Of a DNA stretch of 64,000 bases, positions 1 to 9,488 are shown piece after piece. This stretch comes from Ectobacillus funiculus (GTDB taxonomy: Bacteria > Bacillota > Bacilli > Bacillales > Bacillaceae_G). The DNA lies in the NCBI RefSeq assembly GCF_004138295.1, contig NZ_SCFM01000016.1:62001-126000 (forward strand), read 5' to 3'. Made by a program: the position numbers and the translations under genes. Below the pieces are notes generated by a model. That model was not told the origin of the DNA, ran no database searches, and saw only the letters and a program-made list of their open reading frames with translations. Positions within the stretch are counted from its first letter, which is position 1, and each line of letters begins with the position of its first letter.

Positions 1-44
1 GATAGCTTCGCAATTCAGCTATGACACTTGTTTAAAAACCGTAA

Positions 45-78
45 GTCCCAGTAGGGTAAACCCTGTTGGGACCTTTTT
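45..78 (+). terminator. Rho-independent terminator of an upstream gene
   Basis: A 12-bp stem (45-56 with 61-72, the centre closed by two G-U pairs) with a TAAA loop is followed by a T-rich run. It would end a rightward transcript that enters from outside the window. Confidence 0.8.
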
Positions 79-407
79 GTTTTCATGATTTGGTAATAAC
101 AGTTATCGTATCGAACATACAATAGGGTGTATTTCATATTTGTGCTACCAAAATTGTACTAACGATACCAAGGTAATGTTTGCTTCCATCACATTTACGA
201 AGTGTCAAAGACAGGTGGATGTTTTTAGCCATTATTTACAAGAAGCCGTATCCCTCTTTTCTAGCCCTTCTCTTTACATGGATTTGTTTATAAAAAAGTT
301 TTAGCGCTATGCATTTCTATATTCCATTTTTATTACCTCTCTTTATATAAACAAAAAACAGCAATTGAGAAGAGGATACGGAAGCTTGTTTATTCAGGGG
401 GGAGTCG
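79..407. other. Intergenic stretch without a recognisable gene
   Basis: No coding frame of note is visible. An imperfect inverted pair (about 243-258 and 368-385, sharing AAGC..CGTATCC..TCTT) flanks the middle of the stretch. The promoter of the following membrane-protein gene must lie here, but no convincing -35/-10 pair stands out. Confidence 0.4.
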
Positions 408-998
408 ATGTTATTAATTATAAGTATATTAATAGTATTAGGTTATACTGCTTACTTGATTTGCAAAATTTATTTCAATACAGATAAATTAATAGGAACG
501 ACAGGGATGATTATAGTGATGTCATTGGGAATGGTGTCTAGTTTGGTTATTGGATTAATCTCTGGCATTGTTTATAACAATAATTTAACTACTTCAACGA
601 TGATTGCAATCATTTCAAGTTTGATTGTTGGATACTTTTTAGGCAACAAGTTAGGCTTATTGGTTACAATTGAAGGAATGGCAGCTTCACTTATGGGTAG
701 CATGATGGGAGCAATGCTGGGAGTAATGTTGCCTTCAGGGAAATATCAGATAATGTTAGTATTTATGGATTTCCTATATATTATTGTTGCATCTTTAATC
801 TTTCTTCTAATTAGTAATATTGTAAGAAAAAGTAGTGATAAAGCTCCGACTATTATTAATTCTTACACTTTAATATCCATAATGGTTATTTTATCAGTTA
901 TTGTATTGATAGCTGCTTTTTATAATGGTAATTATTTCAAAAAACAGATTAATGATCGCCCTGTGGAAAGCAAAATGTATGAGCATTCTCATCATTAA
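408..998 (+). CDS. Small multi-pass membrane protein of unknown function
   Basis: This 196-residue protein starts at an ATG behind a strong GGGGGGAG ribosome site. Hydrophobicity suggests about five membrane segments: residues 1-20, 30-55, 65-85, a glycine/methionine-rich segment near 90-110 (GSMMGAMLGVML) that looks like a helix-packing glycine zipper, and two more near 120-140 and 155-175. The C-terminus is short, charged and ends in HSHH, which might bind metal. I do not recognise the family by name and assign no function. It stands alone between a terminator and the intron region. Its length and good start make it a credible gene. Confidence 0.7.
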   Translation: MLLIISILIVLGYTAYLICKIYFNTDKLIGTTGMIIVMSLGMVSSLVIGLISGIVYNNNLTTSTMIAIISSLIVGYFLGNKLGLLVTIEGMAASLMGSMMGAMLGVMLPSGKYQIMLVFMDFLYIIVASLIFLLISNIVRKSSDKAPTIINSYTLISIMVILSVIVLIAAFYNGNYFKKQINDRPVESKMYEHSHH

Positions 999-1200
999 AA
1001 GGACAATAGCTTAATTTTATTCAAAAAAAGAAGCTAAATCAGATGACTATACTGTACTCGTTAACCATAAACATATGAACTCATTTAAAATTTTCACCTC
1101 TATGTAAAATTGTATCATAAAGGGAAGTTATAGATATATAGATTTTGAGCAATGTTTTGATACGAAGTAAAAGTTATTAAATCGTTACAAATTTGCTTAA

Positions 1201-1235
1201 AATAAAAAATCTCAAAAACAATCGTTTTTGAGATT
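1201..1235 (-). terminator. Terminator for leftward transcription through the intron region
   Basis: A perfect 12-bp stem (1208-1219 with 1224-1235) is followed, on the minus strand, by a T-rich run (A-rich 1201-1207 on the plus strand). It lies just past the 3' end of the group II intron, so it would terminate the yhgE-remnant/intron transcript. Confidence 0.7.
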
Positions 1236-1339
1236 CATAACACAGATAAAATGTCACCCTTAAACTTACTTTAATGTGGCTTTTTATTTCGAGAGTCGAA
1301 TATTCAAGAAACGCGCCCGATTGTTGAAGATCGTTATTA

Positions 1340-4055
1340 TAGTGATAGGTAAGCTTTTGAAGTTATCGCCAGCTTTTCCCTCACCTCACACCGTACGGGC
1401 GAGTTTCCTCGCATACGGCGTTCCAACTAATCCAATTCATTCAATATTTTTATGTGTATGCAAGATGAAATGTAGAATCAGATTGCTTCGTTCAGACATT
1501 GCTCACGCAATTTATTGACCTCTTCGAGTTGCTTTTTATTTAACTTGAGTACACTTAAAAGCACTTGTATTTTCTCTTGATTACTCATATGAATGAGGTG
1601 GTGAACAGATTCGTGCAATATCATTAAATTCCCGTATGAATCATCTTTTGTGAGATGGTACGGTGTTTTATGATGACAATGCCAATCGTTCGGTCCTAAT
1701 TCAATTCCTGTGACGGCACATTTCCCGTATTGTGCGATAAACCGGCTAATCCGATTATCATTGTATTCGATGGAACGGCTCGGTATAAATTGTTTCATCA
1801 CATAGGTGAGTGTGTGTTTATTAATTGCCCGCAAGTTTTGATGAATTTTATCTCTACCTGCGGTAGTATAATTACAGATTGTTTGAGAGAAATTTAGATT
1901 TACCTTACATCGTTGGGCATGGATTGGAACAAGCACTATTTCTTTTATTTTATAGAGCTTACATTCATATCCTTTATACCGTTTCTGTAAGGATTTTGTG
2001 AGGTCTTGAAACGTTGCCTCTTTTCTCATTTCTTTTAAACGATTATATAATGCTTTATTAAGACGATTGTTCAACTCATTTAAGTCTTTCGTGATGTGTG
2101 ACGCTGCGGAATAATAATTTTGAATCCCCATTATAACCGTATTAAAACGCCAAACATTCTCAGCTGATTGATGTTTCTGAATGGCTTTGATTGCTTGTTT
2201 TAATTTTATCTGTGCATTTTTGAGAGCTTTCTTTGTCATGTGTGAGCGGGCAACATAGAGAATTCTTTTATTCGTCCTTTTCCGATGTGCTTTAAGACGG
2301 TATCCTAAAAACTCTGATGAGTTTTTCTTTAGATTTACCACTTTTGATTTTTCTTCACTAATCTCAAGATGTAACCTTTTTTGAAGGAAATCCTTGATTG
2401 CATAATACATTTTAATCGCTTGTGAACGAGTACGACAAAGAATTTTGAAGTCGTCCGCATATCTCACAATATAGCAGTGTTTTAATTTGGTTTGTTTCAA
2501 GGCGTTATATCTGCCACTATGTGATTGGTAGGATTTCTTTGTATCAAGACTTTCCCATTGATTACTGACCCACCAATCTAATTCGTTTAGTACGATGTTA
2601 GATAATAGAGGTGATAAAATACAACCTTGCGGTGTACCTTTCGTTGGGAAGCCTTCTCCAATGATTTCAGCTTTTAAAAGACGCGAAATAATAGACAACA
2701 GTGCTTTATCTCGAATGCCTAATGACCACATTTGTTTTAACAATTTAGCATGGTCCACATTGTCGAAAAATCCTTTTATGTCAACATCTACACAATGATA
2801 TAAGCATGCCCTGTTAATGAGCGTTTCAAATCTAGCTTTCGCATGATGTGTATTGCGATTCGGTCTAAAACCATAGCTATGTTTATAAAATCTTGCTTCA
2901 CAAATCGGTTCAAGCACTTGTAAGATACACTGTTGGAACAGCCTATCCCAAATAGTCGGAATCCCTAAGGGACGTGTTTTTCCATTTGCCTTAGGAATAA
3001 AGACCCGCCGAACGGCTTGGGGTGTGTAGTGTTCAAACATTCGTTGTATCGTCGATATGACCTCTGATACAGATAGTCGCTTTATATCTTCAATCGTTAA
3101 TCCATCATATCCAGCCGTTTTACTACCAGTATTTCGTTTAATATTGCGATAAGCTAACCGAATATTTTCATCGGATTGTATTAAATCGAGTAAACCATAA
3201 AAATTTTGACCATTAGCACTTCGAGCATATAAGGAATCCAAATGACTTTGCATATCATAATACTCGTTGTGTCTCAGTTTCTTTCGTTTTAACAAGTCGG
3301 TGGCTCCTTTCGGAGCTGAACCTCTATTAGTCTTACAAGAACCTTATTAATCGTTTAAGAACTGTCTTGCATGGTTGAATGAGTCTTTTATTAGTCTAGT
3401 GGCTATCCCTCCACGTTCATTACACGCTTCATTGGTACTGTACCACCACTTTCACTGATATGAAGAAAAGTTATACAGTCGCTATTCTCACGCCTATTTT
3501 CCTTTCCAACGCCTCATTGAGAGTAAGCTCTCCGCGTTATCAGCTTACAACGTTGAGTTACATCTATTATGGAACAAACTTAGGTGCTTCCTATGAGCCT
3601 GTTAGCCTTGCATGTGCCTGTAACACAAGATGGATTTTCATATTCTTCATTCTTACTCATCCACAGCTAACCCTACATTTAGTAGTAAATACATTTCTAT
3701 ATAACGCGCGTCTAGACCCGTACATTCAGAAGTTCGTCAGCAATACAGCATCTTATTGTATTTACATTGCATTCTCACCATATCTGTTCAACCCAAGCAC
3801 CATGATTTACACCACCCCATCGGGTAGGCTTTCGTCAGCCGGACTGTTACGGTAAATTCTCATGCCTATTAGCCGAGCTTATAACACACTTTTTCTTACT
3901 AAACAGCGTGCTATTCGACGCAGGGGGAGCCTTTCAGAGCGTTACCTCCTCATTCGACTCCTCGACATAACCCTTCAGTTTTAGAAATCTAAAACTGCCT
4001 GACCTTTACCAAAATTGTGTGTCCACATTTCATTTGAGCCAGGAACATTTCGCAC
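1340..4055 (-). mobile_element. Group II intron (bacterial class B-like) with maturase gene
   Basis: The element lies on the minus strand, about 2.7 kb long. Its 5' end is placed at 4055 because the minus strand there reads GTGCG, the group II start, directly after YhgE-like coding sequence. Domain V is visible at about 1386-1424: its minus-strand hairpin reads GCCGTATGCGAGGAAAC, then CTCGCCCGTACGG. A domain VI-like stem follows, down to about 1340, so that 3' boundary is approximate. A domain I hairpin (AGCACGC pairing with GTGTGTT) has a loop with AAAGTG, which could act as EBS1 against the exon's last bases TACTTT. The intron carries its own reverse transcriptase, whose HNH domain argues for a mobile class rather than class C. 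Confidence 0.8.
1478..3295 (-). CDS. ltrA: Group II intron reverse transcriptase/maturase with HNH endonuclease
   Basis: This 605-residue multifunctional intron protein aids splicing, reverse transcribes the intron RNA and nicks target DNA for retrohoming. The reverse transcriptase domain spans about residues 60-345, with the catalytic YADD at 279-282 and the RT block RVFIPKANGKTRPLGIP near 97-113. Maturase domain X follows (about 370-480). A C-terminal HNH domain (about 525-590) has paired cysteines/histidines (GKCAVTG, WHCHHK). Start is a TTG behind AAAGGAG at an 8-base gap; the reading frame is intact. It lies in intron domain IV, in the same orientation as the intron. It appears full length, so the element may be active. 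Confidence 0.93.
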   Translation of the reverse strand: MLKRKKLRHNEYYDMQSHLDSLYARSANGQNFYGLLDLIQSDENIRLAYRNIKRNTGSKTAGYDGLTIEDIKRLSVSEVISTIQRMFEHYTPQAVRRVFIPKANGKTRPLGIPTIWDRLFQQCILQVLEPICEARFYKHSYGFRPNRNTHHAKARFETLINRACLYHCVDVDIKGFFDNVDHAKLLKQMWSLGIRDKALLSIISRLLKAEIIGEGFPTKGTPQGCILSPLLSNIVLNELDWWVSNQWESLDTKKSYQSHSGRYNALKQTKLKHCYIVRYADDFKILCRTRSQAIKMYYAIKDFLQKRLHLEISEEKSKVVNLKKNSSEFLGYRLKAHRKRTNKRILYVARSHMTKKALKNAQIKLKQAIKAIQKHQSAENVWRFNTVIMGIQNYYSAASHITKDLNELNNRLNKALYNRLKEMRKEATFQDLTKSLQKRYKGYECKLYKIKEIVLVPIHAQRCKVNLNFSQTICNYTTAGRDKIHQNLRAINKHTLTYVMKQFIPSRSIEYNDNRISRFIAQYGKCAVTGIELGPNDWHCHHKTPYHLTKDDSYGNLMILHESVHHLIHMSNQEKIQVLLSVLKLNKKQLEEVNKLREQCLNEAI

Positions 4056-4280
4056 AAAGTAAAGCACCCGTTCAGTTCACGCGGAAACATAGCTCCACTG
4101 CTTGCAAGTTGTAATACTAGAAGGACCATCGTGAGGAATCGGCTTGGATTGCCCAATCCTATACCCAGCATCATAATCATGAGCATATAGGGAAAGGATA
4201 AGGACGGAAGTAAGATGAATAATTCCATATGATTAACTTCTAATTCCAATCCTTTTACATCAATATGTCCATGATTTCAT
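4056..4280 (-). pseudogene. yhgE: yhgE/pip-type membrane protein remnant (5' exon of the intron)
   Basis: A good ribosome site (GAGGAGG) and an ATG at 4280 open a frame that stops after six codons. A second frame from 4249 encodes about 65 residues, including FLTMVLLVLQLASSGAMFPREL, which resembles the C-terminal membrane region of YhgE/Pip proteins (ABC-2 membrane fold). The usual 600-700 preceding residues are missing. The intron begins at 4055, and after it only a short unrelated frame continues. The gene was therefore deleted to a stub and interrupted. It diverges from tetR and shares its operator region, as YhgE genes often sit beside TetR regulators. Confidence 0.65.
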
Positions 4281-4345
4281 ACCATCTACCTCCTCTTTTA
4301 CTTTCGGTTTGATTCGTTTATAAAGATGGAACTTTCGTATTTCTC

Positions 4346-4374
4346 TTGACTTTATTAATCATTTGATTAATAAT
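4346..4374 (+). promoter_or_regulatory. Promoter of tetR-CYP102A with operator between the boxes
   Basis: TTGACT (4346-4351) and AATAAT (4369-4374) are separated by 17 bases. The first operator copy fills the spacer, so regulator binding would block polymerase. Confidence 0.5.
4354..4371. promoter_or_regulatory. Putative TetR operator, copy 1
   Basis: ATTAATCATTTGATTAAT is an inverted repeat with 7-bp arms. It is nearly identical to the copy at 4388 and sits within the candidate promoter spacer. Binding by the adjacent TetR protein is inferred. Confidence 0.6.
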
Positions 4375-4387
4375 AAACATAATATTA

Positions 4388-4405
4388 ATTAATCGATTGA
4401 TTAAT
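4388..4405. promoter_or_regulatory. Putative TetR operator, copy 2
   Basis: ATTAATCGATTGATTAAT matches copy 1 at 16 of 18 positions and lies 34 bases downstream of it (start to start), just before the ribosome site of the TetR gene. The arrangement suggests autorepression. Confidence 0.6.
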
Positions 4406-4425
4406 TATAGAAAGGAACTTCTATT

Positions 4426-5064
4426 ATGAATAATGCTGATATTAAAAAAGCACCCGGAAGACCTGTCAAAGATAAAGAAGTGGCAAAAATGGAGCTTTTA
4501 GACTCTGCTACTAAGCTTTTTTCCACAAAGGGATTTGAGGAAACGAGTCTTCGCGAAATTGCCCTGGATGCTAATGTAAATATGGCTCTTGTAAAGTACC
4601 ATTTTGGCTCAAAATTAGACTTATGGAAAGAAGTGATATCAAAACTCTCCCATAAGGTGCTGCAAACCAATGATTTCACTTTAGAGGATGTAAATGATGC
4701 TTCTGATATGAGAGTCTTATTAGTCGAATTGTTTGACAAGCTGGTTGACATGAGTTTTCAACATCGAGAATTCAGTTTGTTTATCATTAACGAAACCGTT
4801 CAACAAGGTGAAAGATTTGACCATTTATTTGCTAGATTAATCAAGCCTTTTCACGAACAAAATTATCCTTTTATTGTAAAAGGGATTGAATTAGGTGTTC
4901 TCGCGGACCAGCATCCGGAGGAACTCATTGTCATGTTGTTGTCATCCGTTGCATACCAGCAGGCCACCCCTCATGTTATGAGAAATTTCACGGATATAAC
5001 AAAAGATGAAGAGAAATGGAAACAAGTGATTAAGCACAGCTTAAAAGTAAACTTTATCAAGTAA
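4426..5064 (+). CDS. TetR-family repressor beside CYP102A (BscR/FatR-like)
   Basis: This 212-residue protein has an N-terminal TetR DNA-binding domain at about residues 20-67 (FSTKGFEETSLREIA, then VNMALVKYHFGSK) and an all-helical ligand/dimer domain. In known Bacillus systems the neighbouring TetR (BscR, BM3R1, FatR) represses its P450 gene and is released by fatty acids or their acyl-CoAs. The same role is inferred here from gene order. The ATG follows GAAAGGA. The gene ends 72 bases before the P450 gene with no terminator between, so the two form an operon. Two near-identical palindromes upstream are its likely targets. Confidence 0.88.
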   Translation: MNNADIKKAPGRPVKDKEVAKMELLDSATKLFSTKGFEETSLREIALDANVNMALVKYHFGSKLDLWKEVISKLSHKVLQTNDFTLEDVNDASDMRVLLVELFDKLVDMSFQHREFSLFIINETVQQGERFDHLFARLIKPFHEQNYPFIVKGIELGVLADQHPEELIVMLLSSVAYQQATPHVMRNFTDITKDEEKWKQVIKHSLKVNFIK

Positions 5065-5136
5065 TACCGATAGTCAGAGGTTTTCAAATAAAGATAATTA
5101 ATAAAAACAACATACTTTTTTGAAAGGGTGGTTTTA

Positions 5137-8100
5137 ATGGAAAAATTGACTGCTATCCCTCAACCGAAAACCTATGGCCCGCTTGGTAATATTCCATTAA
5201 TCGATAGAGATAAACCGATTTTATCGTTTGTCAAACTAGCAGAAGAGTACGGTCCCATTTTTCGACTTCAAACTCCAGGAGGTACCGCCATTATTGTTTC
5301 TGGACATGAACTGGTAGCAGAAGTCTGTGACCAGTCACGGTTCGATAAAAGTGTAGAAGGTGCTTTAGCAAAGGTTCGTCCCTTTGGTGGAGACGGGTTA
5401 TTTACAAGCGGGACCCACGAGCCTAACTGGAGAAAAGCCCATAATATTCTGATGCCTACATTCAGCCAGCGGGCAATGAAGGATTACCATGCCATGATGA
5501 TCGATATTGCCGTACAGCTCGTTCAAAAATGGGCACGGCTTAATCCGAATGAAGAGGTGGATGTCCCGGAGGATATGACCCGTCTTACATTGGACACGAT
5601 TGGTCTATGCGGTTTTAATTACCGATTTAACAGTTATTATCGTGAGACTCCTCATCCTTTTATCGTCAGCATGGTCCGTGCTCTAGATGAAGCGATGCAT
5701 CAATTACAGCGACTGGATATACAGGACAAACTCATGGTGAGAACGAAACGTCAATTTCAGCATGATATCCAAACCATGTTTTCTTTAGTGGATCAAATTA
5801 TTGCTGAACGTAAGGCCAATGGAAACCAGGAAGAAAATGATTTGCTTTCCCGTATGTTAAATGTGAAGGATCCAGAAACAGGCGAAAAACTGGATGATGA
5901 AAATATTCGTTTCCAAATCATCACCTTTTTAATAGCCGGGCACGAGACAACAAGTGGATTGTTATCCTTTGCAATTTATTTCTTATTGAAAAATCCGGAT
6001 AAATTGAGAAAAGCCTATGAAGAGGTAGATCGTGTATTAACAGGTCCCACTCCGACATATCAACAAGTTCTGCAGCTTAAGTATATCCGGATGATTTTAA
6101 ATGAATCGCTGCGTCTATGGCCTACCGCACCAGCATTCAACCTTTACGCAAAAGAAGACACGGTGATTGGCGGGAAATACCCAATTAAGAAAGAAGAAGA
6201 TCGCATTACCGTTCTTATTCCAAAGCTGCATCGGGATAAAGACGCATGGGGAGACAATGCGGAAGAATTTCATCCTGAACGGTTTGAAGACCCAAACAAA
6301 GTCCCTCATCATGCTTATAAGCCATTTGGAAATGGCCAACGGGCATGTATCGGTATGCAGTTTGCCCTTCATGAGGCCACTCTCGTACTGGGAATGCTTC
6401 TCCAGCATTTCGAATTGATCGATTATCAAAACTATCAGCTGGATGTCAAGCAAACATTAACGCTAAAGCCAGGTGATTTTAAGATAAGGATTCGATCCCG
6501 AAATCAAGCTGCCATCCGTCCATCTGTCCTAACACCTGTAGCGGAGACGCCGGAGAATCACAAGTTGGAACAGCAAGTTCAGAATGCAGCTTCTCTCCAA
6601 GGACTCAATAATCGTCCGCTTCTTGTTCTTTACGGTTCTGATACTGGAACTGCTGAAGGTGTAGCACGGGAACTTGCGGATACAGCGAGTTTGCATGGCG
6701 TACGGACTGAAGTATCGCCTTTAAATGACCGAATTGGTAACTTACCGAAAGAGGGGGCAGTTCTCATTGTTACTTCCTCTTATAACGGAAAGCCACCGAG
6801 CAATGCTGGACAATTCGTACAATGGCTTGAAGAACTACAACCTGGTGAGCTACAAGGTGTTCATTATGCGGTGTTTGGCTGTGGAGATCATAACTGGGCC
6901 AGTACTTATCAGCATGTCCCGAGATTCATTGATGAGCAGCTTGCCCAAAAAGGAGCAACCCGATTTTCGGCACTCGGGGAGGGCGATGCAAGCGGAGACT
7001 TTGAGGAGCAGTTTGGCCAATGGAAACGCAGCATGTGGTCGGATGCGATGAAAACTTTTGGATTAGAGCTCAATGAAAATGTAGAAAAAGAACGCAGTAC
7101 CTTAAGCCTTCAGTTTATCGGTGGTCCTGGAGGGTCTCCTCTTGCTCATTCGTACGAAGCAGTGAATGCAACTATTGTGGAAAATCGCGAACTCCAATCA
7201 GCTGGCAGTGATCGGAGCACTCGGCATATCGAGGTGACCTTACCGCAAGGAGTTACTTATCACGAAGGAGACCATCTCGGAGTGCTTCCGCACAACAGTG
7301 AGGAAAATGTCAGCCGCATTCTCCGTAGGTATAATTTGAATGGAAACGATCAAGTAGTGCTGACAGCAAGTGGACGAAACGCAGCTCATCTGCCACTCGA
7401 TGTGCCTGTTAGTTTACATGATCTTCTTAGCTATAGTGTGGAAGTGCAGGAAGCAGCAACCAGAGCACAAATACGGGAACTGGCGTCGTTTACGGTTTGT
7501 CCTCCGCACAAACGCGAATTAGAAGATTTAGTGGAAGAGGGAATTTACCAGGAGCAAATATTAAAGAAACGTATTTCCCTGTTAGATCTTCTCGAAAAGT
7601 ACGAAGCATGTGAAATGCCGTTTGAGCGGTTTTTAGAACTTCTCCCTGCACTCAAACCACGTTACTATTCTATTTCAAGCTCACCACTCGTTGCCCAAGA
7701 TCGCCTGAGTATTACAGTCGGTGTTGTAAGCGGACCTGCATGGAGTGGACGAGGCGAATATAAAGGGGTCGCTTCTAACTATTTAGCTCAACGTCACAAC
7801 GAAGACAATATTGCTTGTTTTATTCGTACTCCACAATCCGGTTTTCAGTTGCCAAAAGATCCAGAAACGCCAATTATCATGGTTGGACCAGGAACTGGGA
7901 TTGCACCATTTAGAGGTTTTTTACAAGCCCGCCGTGTTCAAAAACAAAAAGGGGTAAAGTTAGGAGAAGCTCATCTATATTTCGGTTGTCGTCATCCCGA
8001 ACAAGATTATCTTTATCGTACAGAACTGGAAAAAGATGAAATGGATGGCTTACTATCCTTGCACACAGCTTTTTCTCGCTCAGAAGGACATCCCAAAACA

Positions 8101-8331
8101 TATGTACAGCACTTAATGAAACAAGATGGAGCTAAATTAATTTCATTATTAGATAATGGAGCTCACCTCTATATATGCGGTGATGGAAGTCGAATGGCTC
8201 CAGATGTAGAAGATACTCTTTGTCAGGCTTACCAAGAACATCATGGGGTCAGTGAACAAGAGGCAAAAAATTGGTTGAATCAGTTACAACGTGAAGGACG
8301 ATATGGAAAAGATGTTTGGGCTGGAATCTAA
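5137..8331 (+). CDS. CYP102A self-sufficient P450/reductase (P450BM3-like fatty-acid hydroxylase)
   Basis: The protein fuses a P450 heme domain (about residues 1-465) to an FMN/FAD/NADPH reductase. It hydroxylates fatty acids near the omega end with electrons from NADPH, in the cytoplasm. Visible motifs include the I-helix AGHETTSG, ExxR in NESLRLW, the heme-binding loop [10 protein letters not shown] with Cys404, FMN-binding [10 protein letters not shown] (about 500), FAD-binding [14 protein letters not shown]-site [12 protein letters not shown] and the terminal DVWAGI. I place the start at ATG 5137 (1064 residues), because the in-frame GTG at 5128 lies inside the ribosome site AAAGGGTGG. 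Sequence closely follows the B. megaterium/B. subtilis CYP102A enzymes, though the exact subfamily member is not decided. It is co-transcribed with tetR. Confidence 0.96.
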   Translation: MEKLTAIPQPKTYGPLGNIPLIDRDKPILSFVKLAEEYGPIFRLQTPGGTAIIVSGHELVAEVCDQSRFDKSVEGALAKVRPFGGDGLFTSGTHEPNWRKAHNILMPTFSQRAMKDYHAMMIDIAVQLVQKWARLNPNEEVDVPEDMTRLTLDTIGLCGFNYRFNSYYRETPHPFIVSMVRALDEAMHQLQRLDIQDKLMVRTKRQFQHDIQTMFSLVDQIIAERKANGNQEENDLLSRMLNVKDPETGEKLDDENIRFQIITFLIAGHETTSGLLSFAIYFLLKNPDKLRKAYEEVDRVLTGPTPTYQQVLQLKYIRMILNESLRLWPTAPAFNLYAKEDTVIGGKYPIKKEEDRITVLIPKLHRDKDAWGDNAEEFHPERFEDPNKVPHHAYKPFGNGQRACIGMQFALHEATLVLGMLLQHFELIDYQNYQLDVKQTLTLKPGDFKIRIRSRNQAAIRPSVLTPVAETPENHKLEQQVQNAASLQGLNNRPLLVLYGSDTGTAEGVARELADTASLHGVRTEVSPLNDRIGNLPKEGAVLIVTSSYNGKPPSNAGQFVQWLEELQPGELQGVHYAVFGCGDHNWASTYQHVPRFIDEQLAQKGATRFSALGEGDASGDFEEQFGQWKRSMWSDAMKTFGLELNENVEKERSTLSLQFIGGPGGSPLAHSYEAVNATIVENRELQSAGSDRSTRHIEVTLPQGVTYHEGDHLGVLPHNSEENVSRILRRYNLNGNDQVVLTASGRNAAHLPLDVPVSLHDLLSYSVEVQEAATRAQIRELASFTVCPPHKRELEDLVEEGIYQEQILKKRISLLDLLEKYEACEMPFERFLELLPALKPRYYSISSSPLVAQDRLSITVGVVSGPAWSGRGEYKGVASNYLAQRHNEDNIACFIRTPQSGFQLPKDPETPIIMVGPGTGIAPFRGFLQARRVQKQKGVKLGEAHLYFGCRHPEQDYLYRTELEKDEMDGLLSLHTAFSRSEGHPKTYVQHLMKQDGAKLISLLDNGAHLYICGDGSRMAPDVEDTLCQAYQEHHGVSEQEAKNWLNQLQREGRYGKDVWAGI

Positions 8332-8363
8332 TTTTTCTTATTAAATAAGTAATTTACTCAAAG

Positions 8364-8394
8364 TCCCGTATACTTTATTGAATACGGGATTTTT
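8364..8394 (+). terminator. Terminator of the tetR-CYP102A operon
   Basis: Stem TCCCGTAT (8364-8371) pairs with ATACGGGA (8382-8389), followed by TTTTTG. Confidence 0.85.
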
Positions 8395-8523
8395 GTTTAC
8401 TCTTCTTTAGCTAACCCCGTTACTTTAAGTACATTCCTTCACAATCTTTTCTATATAATTTAACCTAAATACACAATTTTCTTTTTTAGGGTTATTCCAC
8501 AATCTGGCCCGATTGCTGAATAA

Positions 8524-9270
8524 TTGGTATTTTCCCAGGTGACCCCTCAACCCTCGAATCGTTTCCAAACCCCTCTTTACATTTTTTTCTATCTATCATG
8601 CCGTTTTTGGACTTATCTCGGACTTACCCCTATTAAAGCTAAAGAATTGCTAGATCGAAATGAAATTGGGAAACTGTTGACCTTTCGTACATTCCTAGGT
8701 GTTGGTGATAAAGAGGAGTCCGTCAGTGAAGATTGGAAAAGTTCCATTGCCGAAGTGGGATCCCACCGAATTGACTTAATGCGCTATCTCATCGACTCGG
8801 ATGTTAAAAGAGTATTCGCTCATTTAACAAATTTAAATCCAAATTTAAAAGCCTCGGGTGATGATAACGCGATGACTATTCTGGAATATCAAAACGGTGT
8901 AAGAGGTGTGCTCATTTCTAGCCGAACAAGTTATAACGGTAATGATCGCATGACTCAATTGTTTGGCACGGAAGGAGCGATTACCCTATATGGGGAAAAG
9001 CATTCTGTGATCGTGGAGAAGGAAAATGGAGAAAAAAATGTTTATACCTTTGCAAATGAACTGCCCCAATCTGTCATGGAACCAACTACTATTGTCGGAG
9101 AATTTCTTGATGCCATTGAAAATGATACAGAACCAATCATTACGGGAAAAGATGGGCTAGCGGTTATGAAGACATTGGATGCTATTTATCTTTCGAATTC
9201 CGAAGAAAGATGGGTTGATTTAGATGAAGTTGAAATAGAAACTGATCTTACTAGTCGAGAGAGAAAATGA
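8524..9270 (+). pseudogene. 5'-truncated Gfo/Idh/MocA oxidoreductase
   Basis: From about residue 37 onward this frame matches the C-terminal dimerisation/substrate domain of Gfo/Idh/MocA NAD(P)-dependent sugar oxidoreductases: IKAKELLDRNEIGKLLTFR, then the VGSHRIDLMRYLI helix and the RGVLISSRT strand. The N-terminal Rossmann domain with its GxGxxG and EKP motifs is absent. The first 36 residues look like arbitrary translated flanking DNA, with no clear ribosome site. A functional dehydrogenase cannot be made, so I call it a decayed gene. It is followed at once by a UroD-like fragment, a pairing seen in sugar-catabolic clusters. Confidence 0.7.
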
Positions 9271-9397
9271 CTTGAGAATCAATGACCAAACTAAATTATT
9301 GTCATACATGATCAATCGTGTAAAAGCAGCTTATGATCAAATTCCAAGCAATCGGTTAATGATCGCACCCGGATGTGCTTTGCCAAATGGGTGTTGA
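9263..9397 (+). pseudogene. Fragment of a uroporphyrinogen decarboxylase-like protein
   Basis: A 44-codon frame overlapping the end of the oxidoreductase remnant encodes AAYDQIPSNRLMIAPGCALP, which resembles the end of UroD-superfamily proteins (MtaA/CmuA and sugar-cluster members). It then runs into a stop. No start or upstream domain is present. I read it as the scar of a larger deleted gene. Confidence 0.45.
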
Positions 9398-9402
9398 CAT
9401 GC

Positions 9403-9448
9403 CTGCACCCCAATTGTTAGACAAAAAAAGCTAACGATTGGGGTGCAG
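9403..9448. repeat. 18-bp inverted repeat, terminator-like or IS end scar
   Basis: Arms 9403-9420 and 9431-9448 match except for one wobble position; the loop is A-rich. No T run follows on the plus strand. The sequence could terminate the upstream remnant or be a residual insertion-sequence junction; it recalls sequences seen at IS3-type ends (recollection, not tested). Confidence 0.5.
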
Positions 9449-9488
9449 TTCAGAATCAAGTTTGCCTTTTTAATGGTTACCTATCAAT

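Noticed and set aside
3460-3855. 131-codon plus-strand frame
   Set aside because: It is antisense to the structured 5' part of the group II intron RNA.
3885-3889. CACAC (GTGTG on the minus strand) as the 5' end of the group II intron
   Set aside because: The bases pair with AGCACGC a few bases upstream to form an internal domain I hairpin, and YhgE coding sequence stops only at 4056, so GTGCG at 4055-4051 is the better boundary.
9403-9448. Reading the long inverted repeat as a standard terminator
   Set aside because: It lacks a T run after the stem on the plus strand, so I list it as a repeat of uncertain role.
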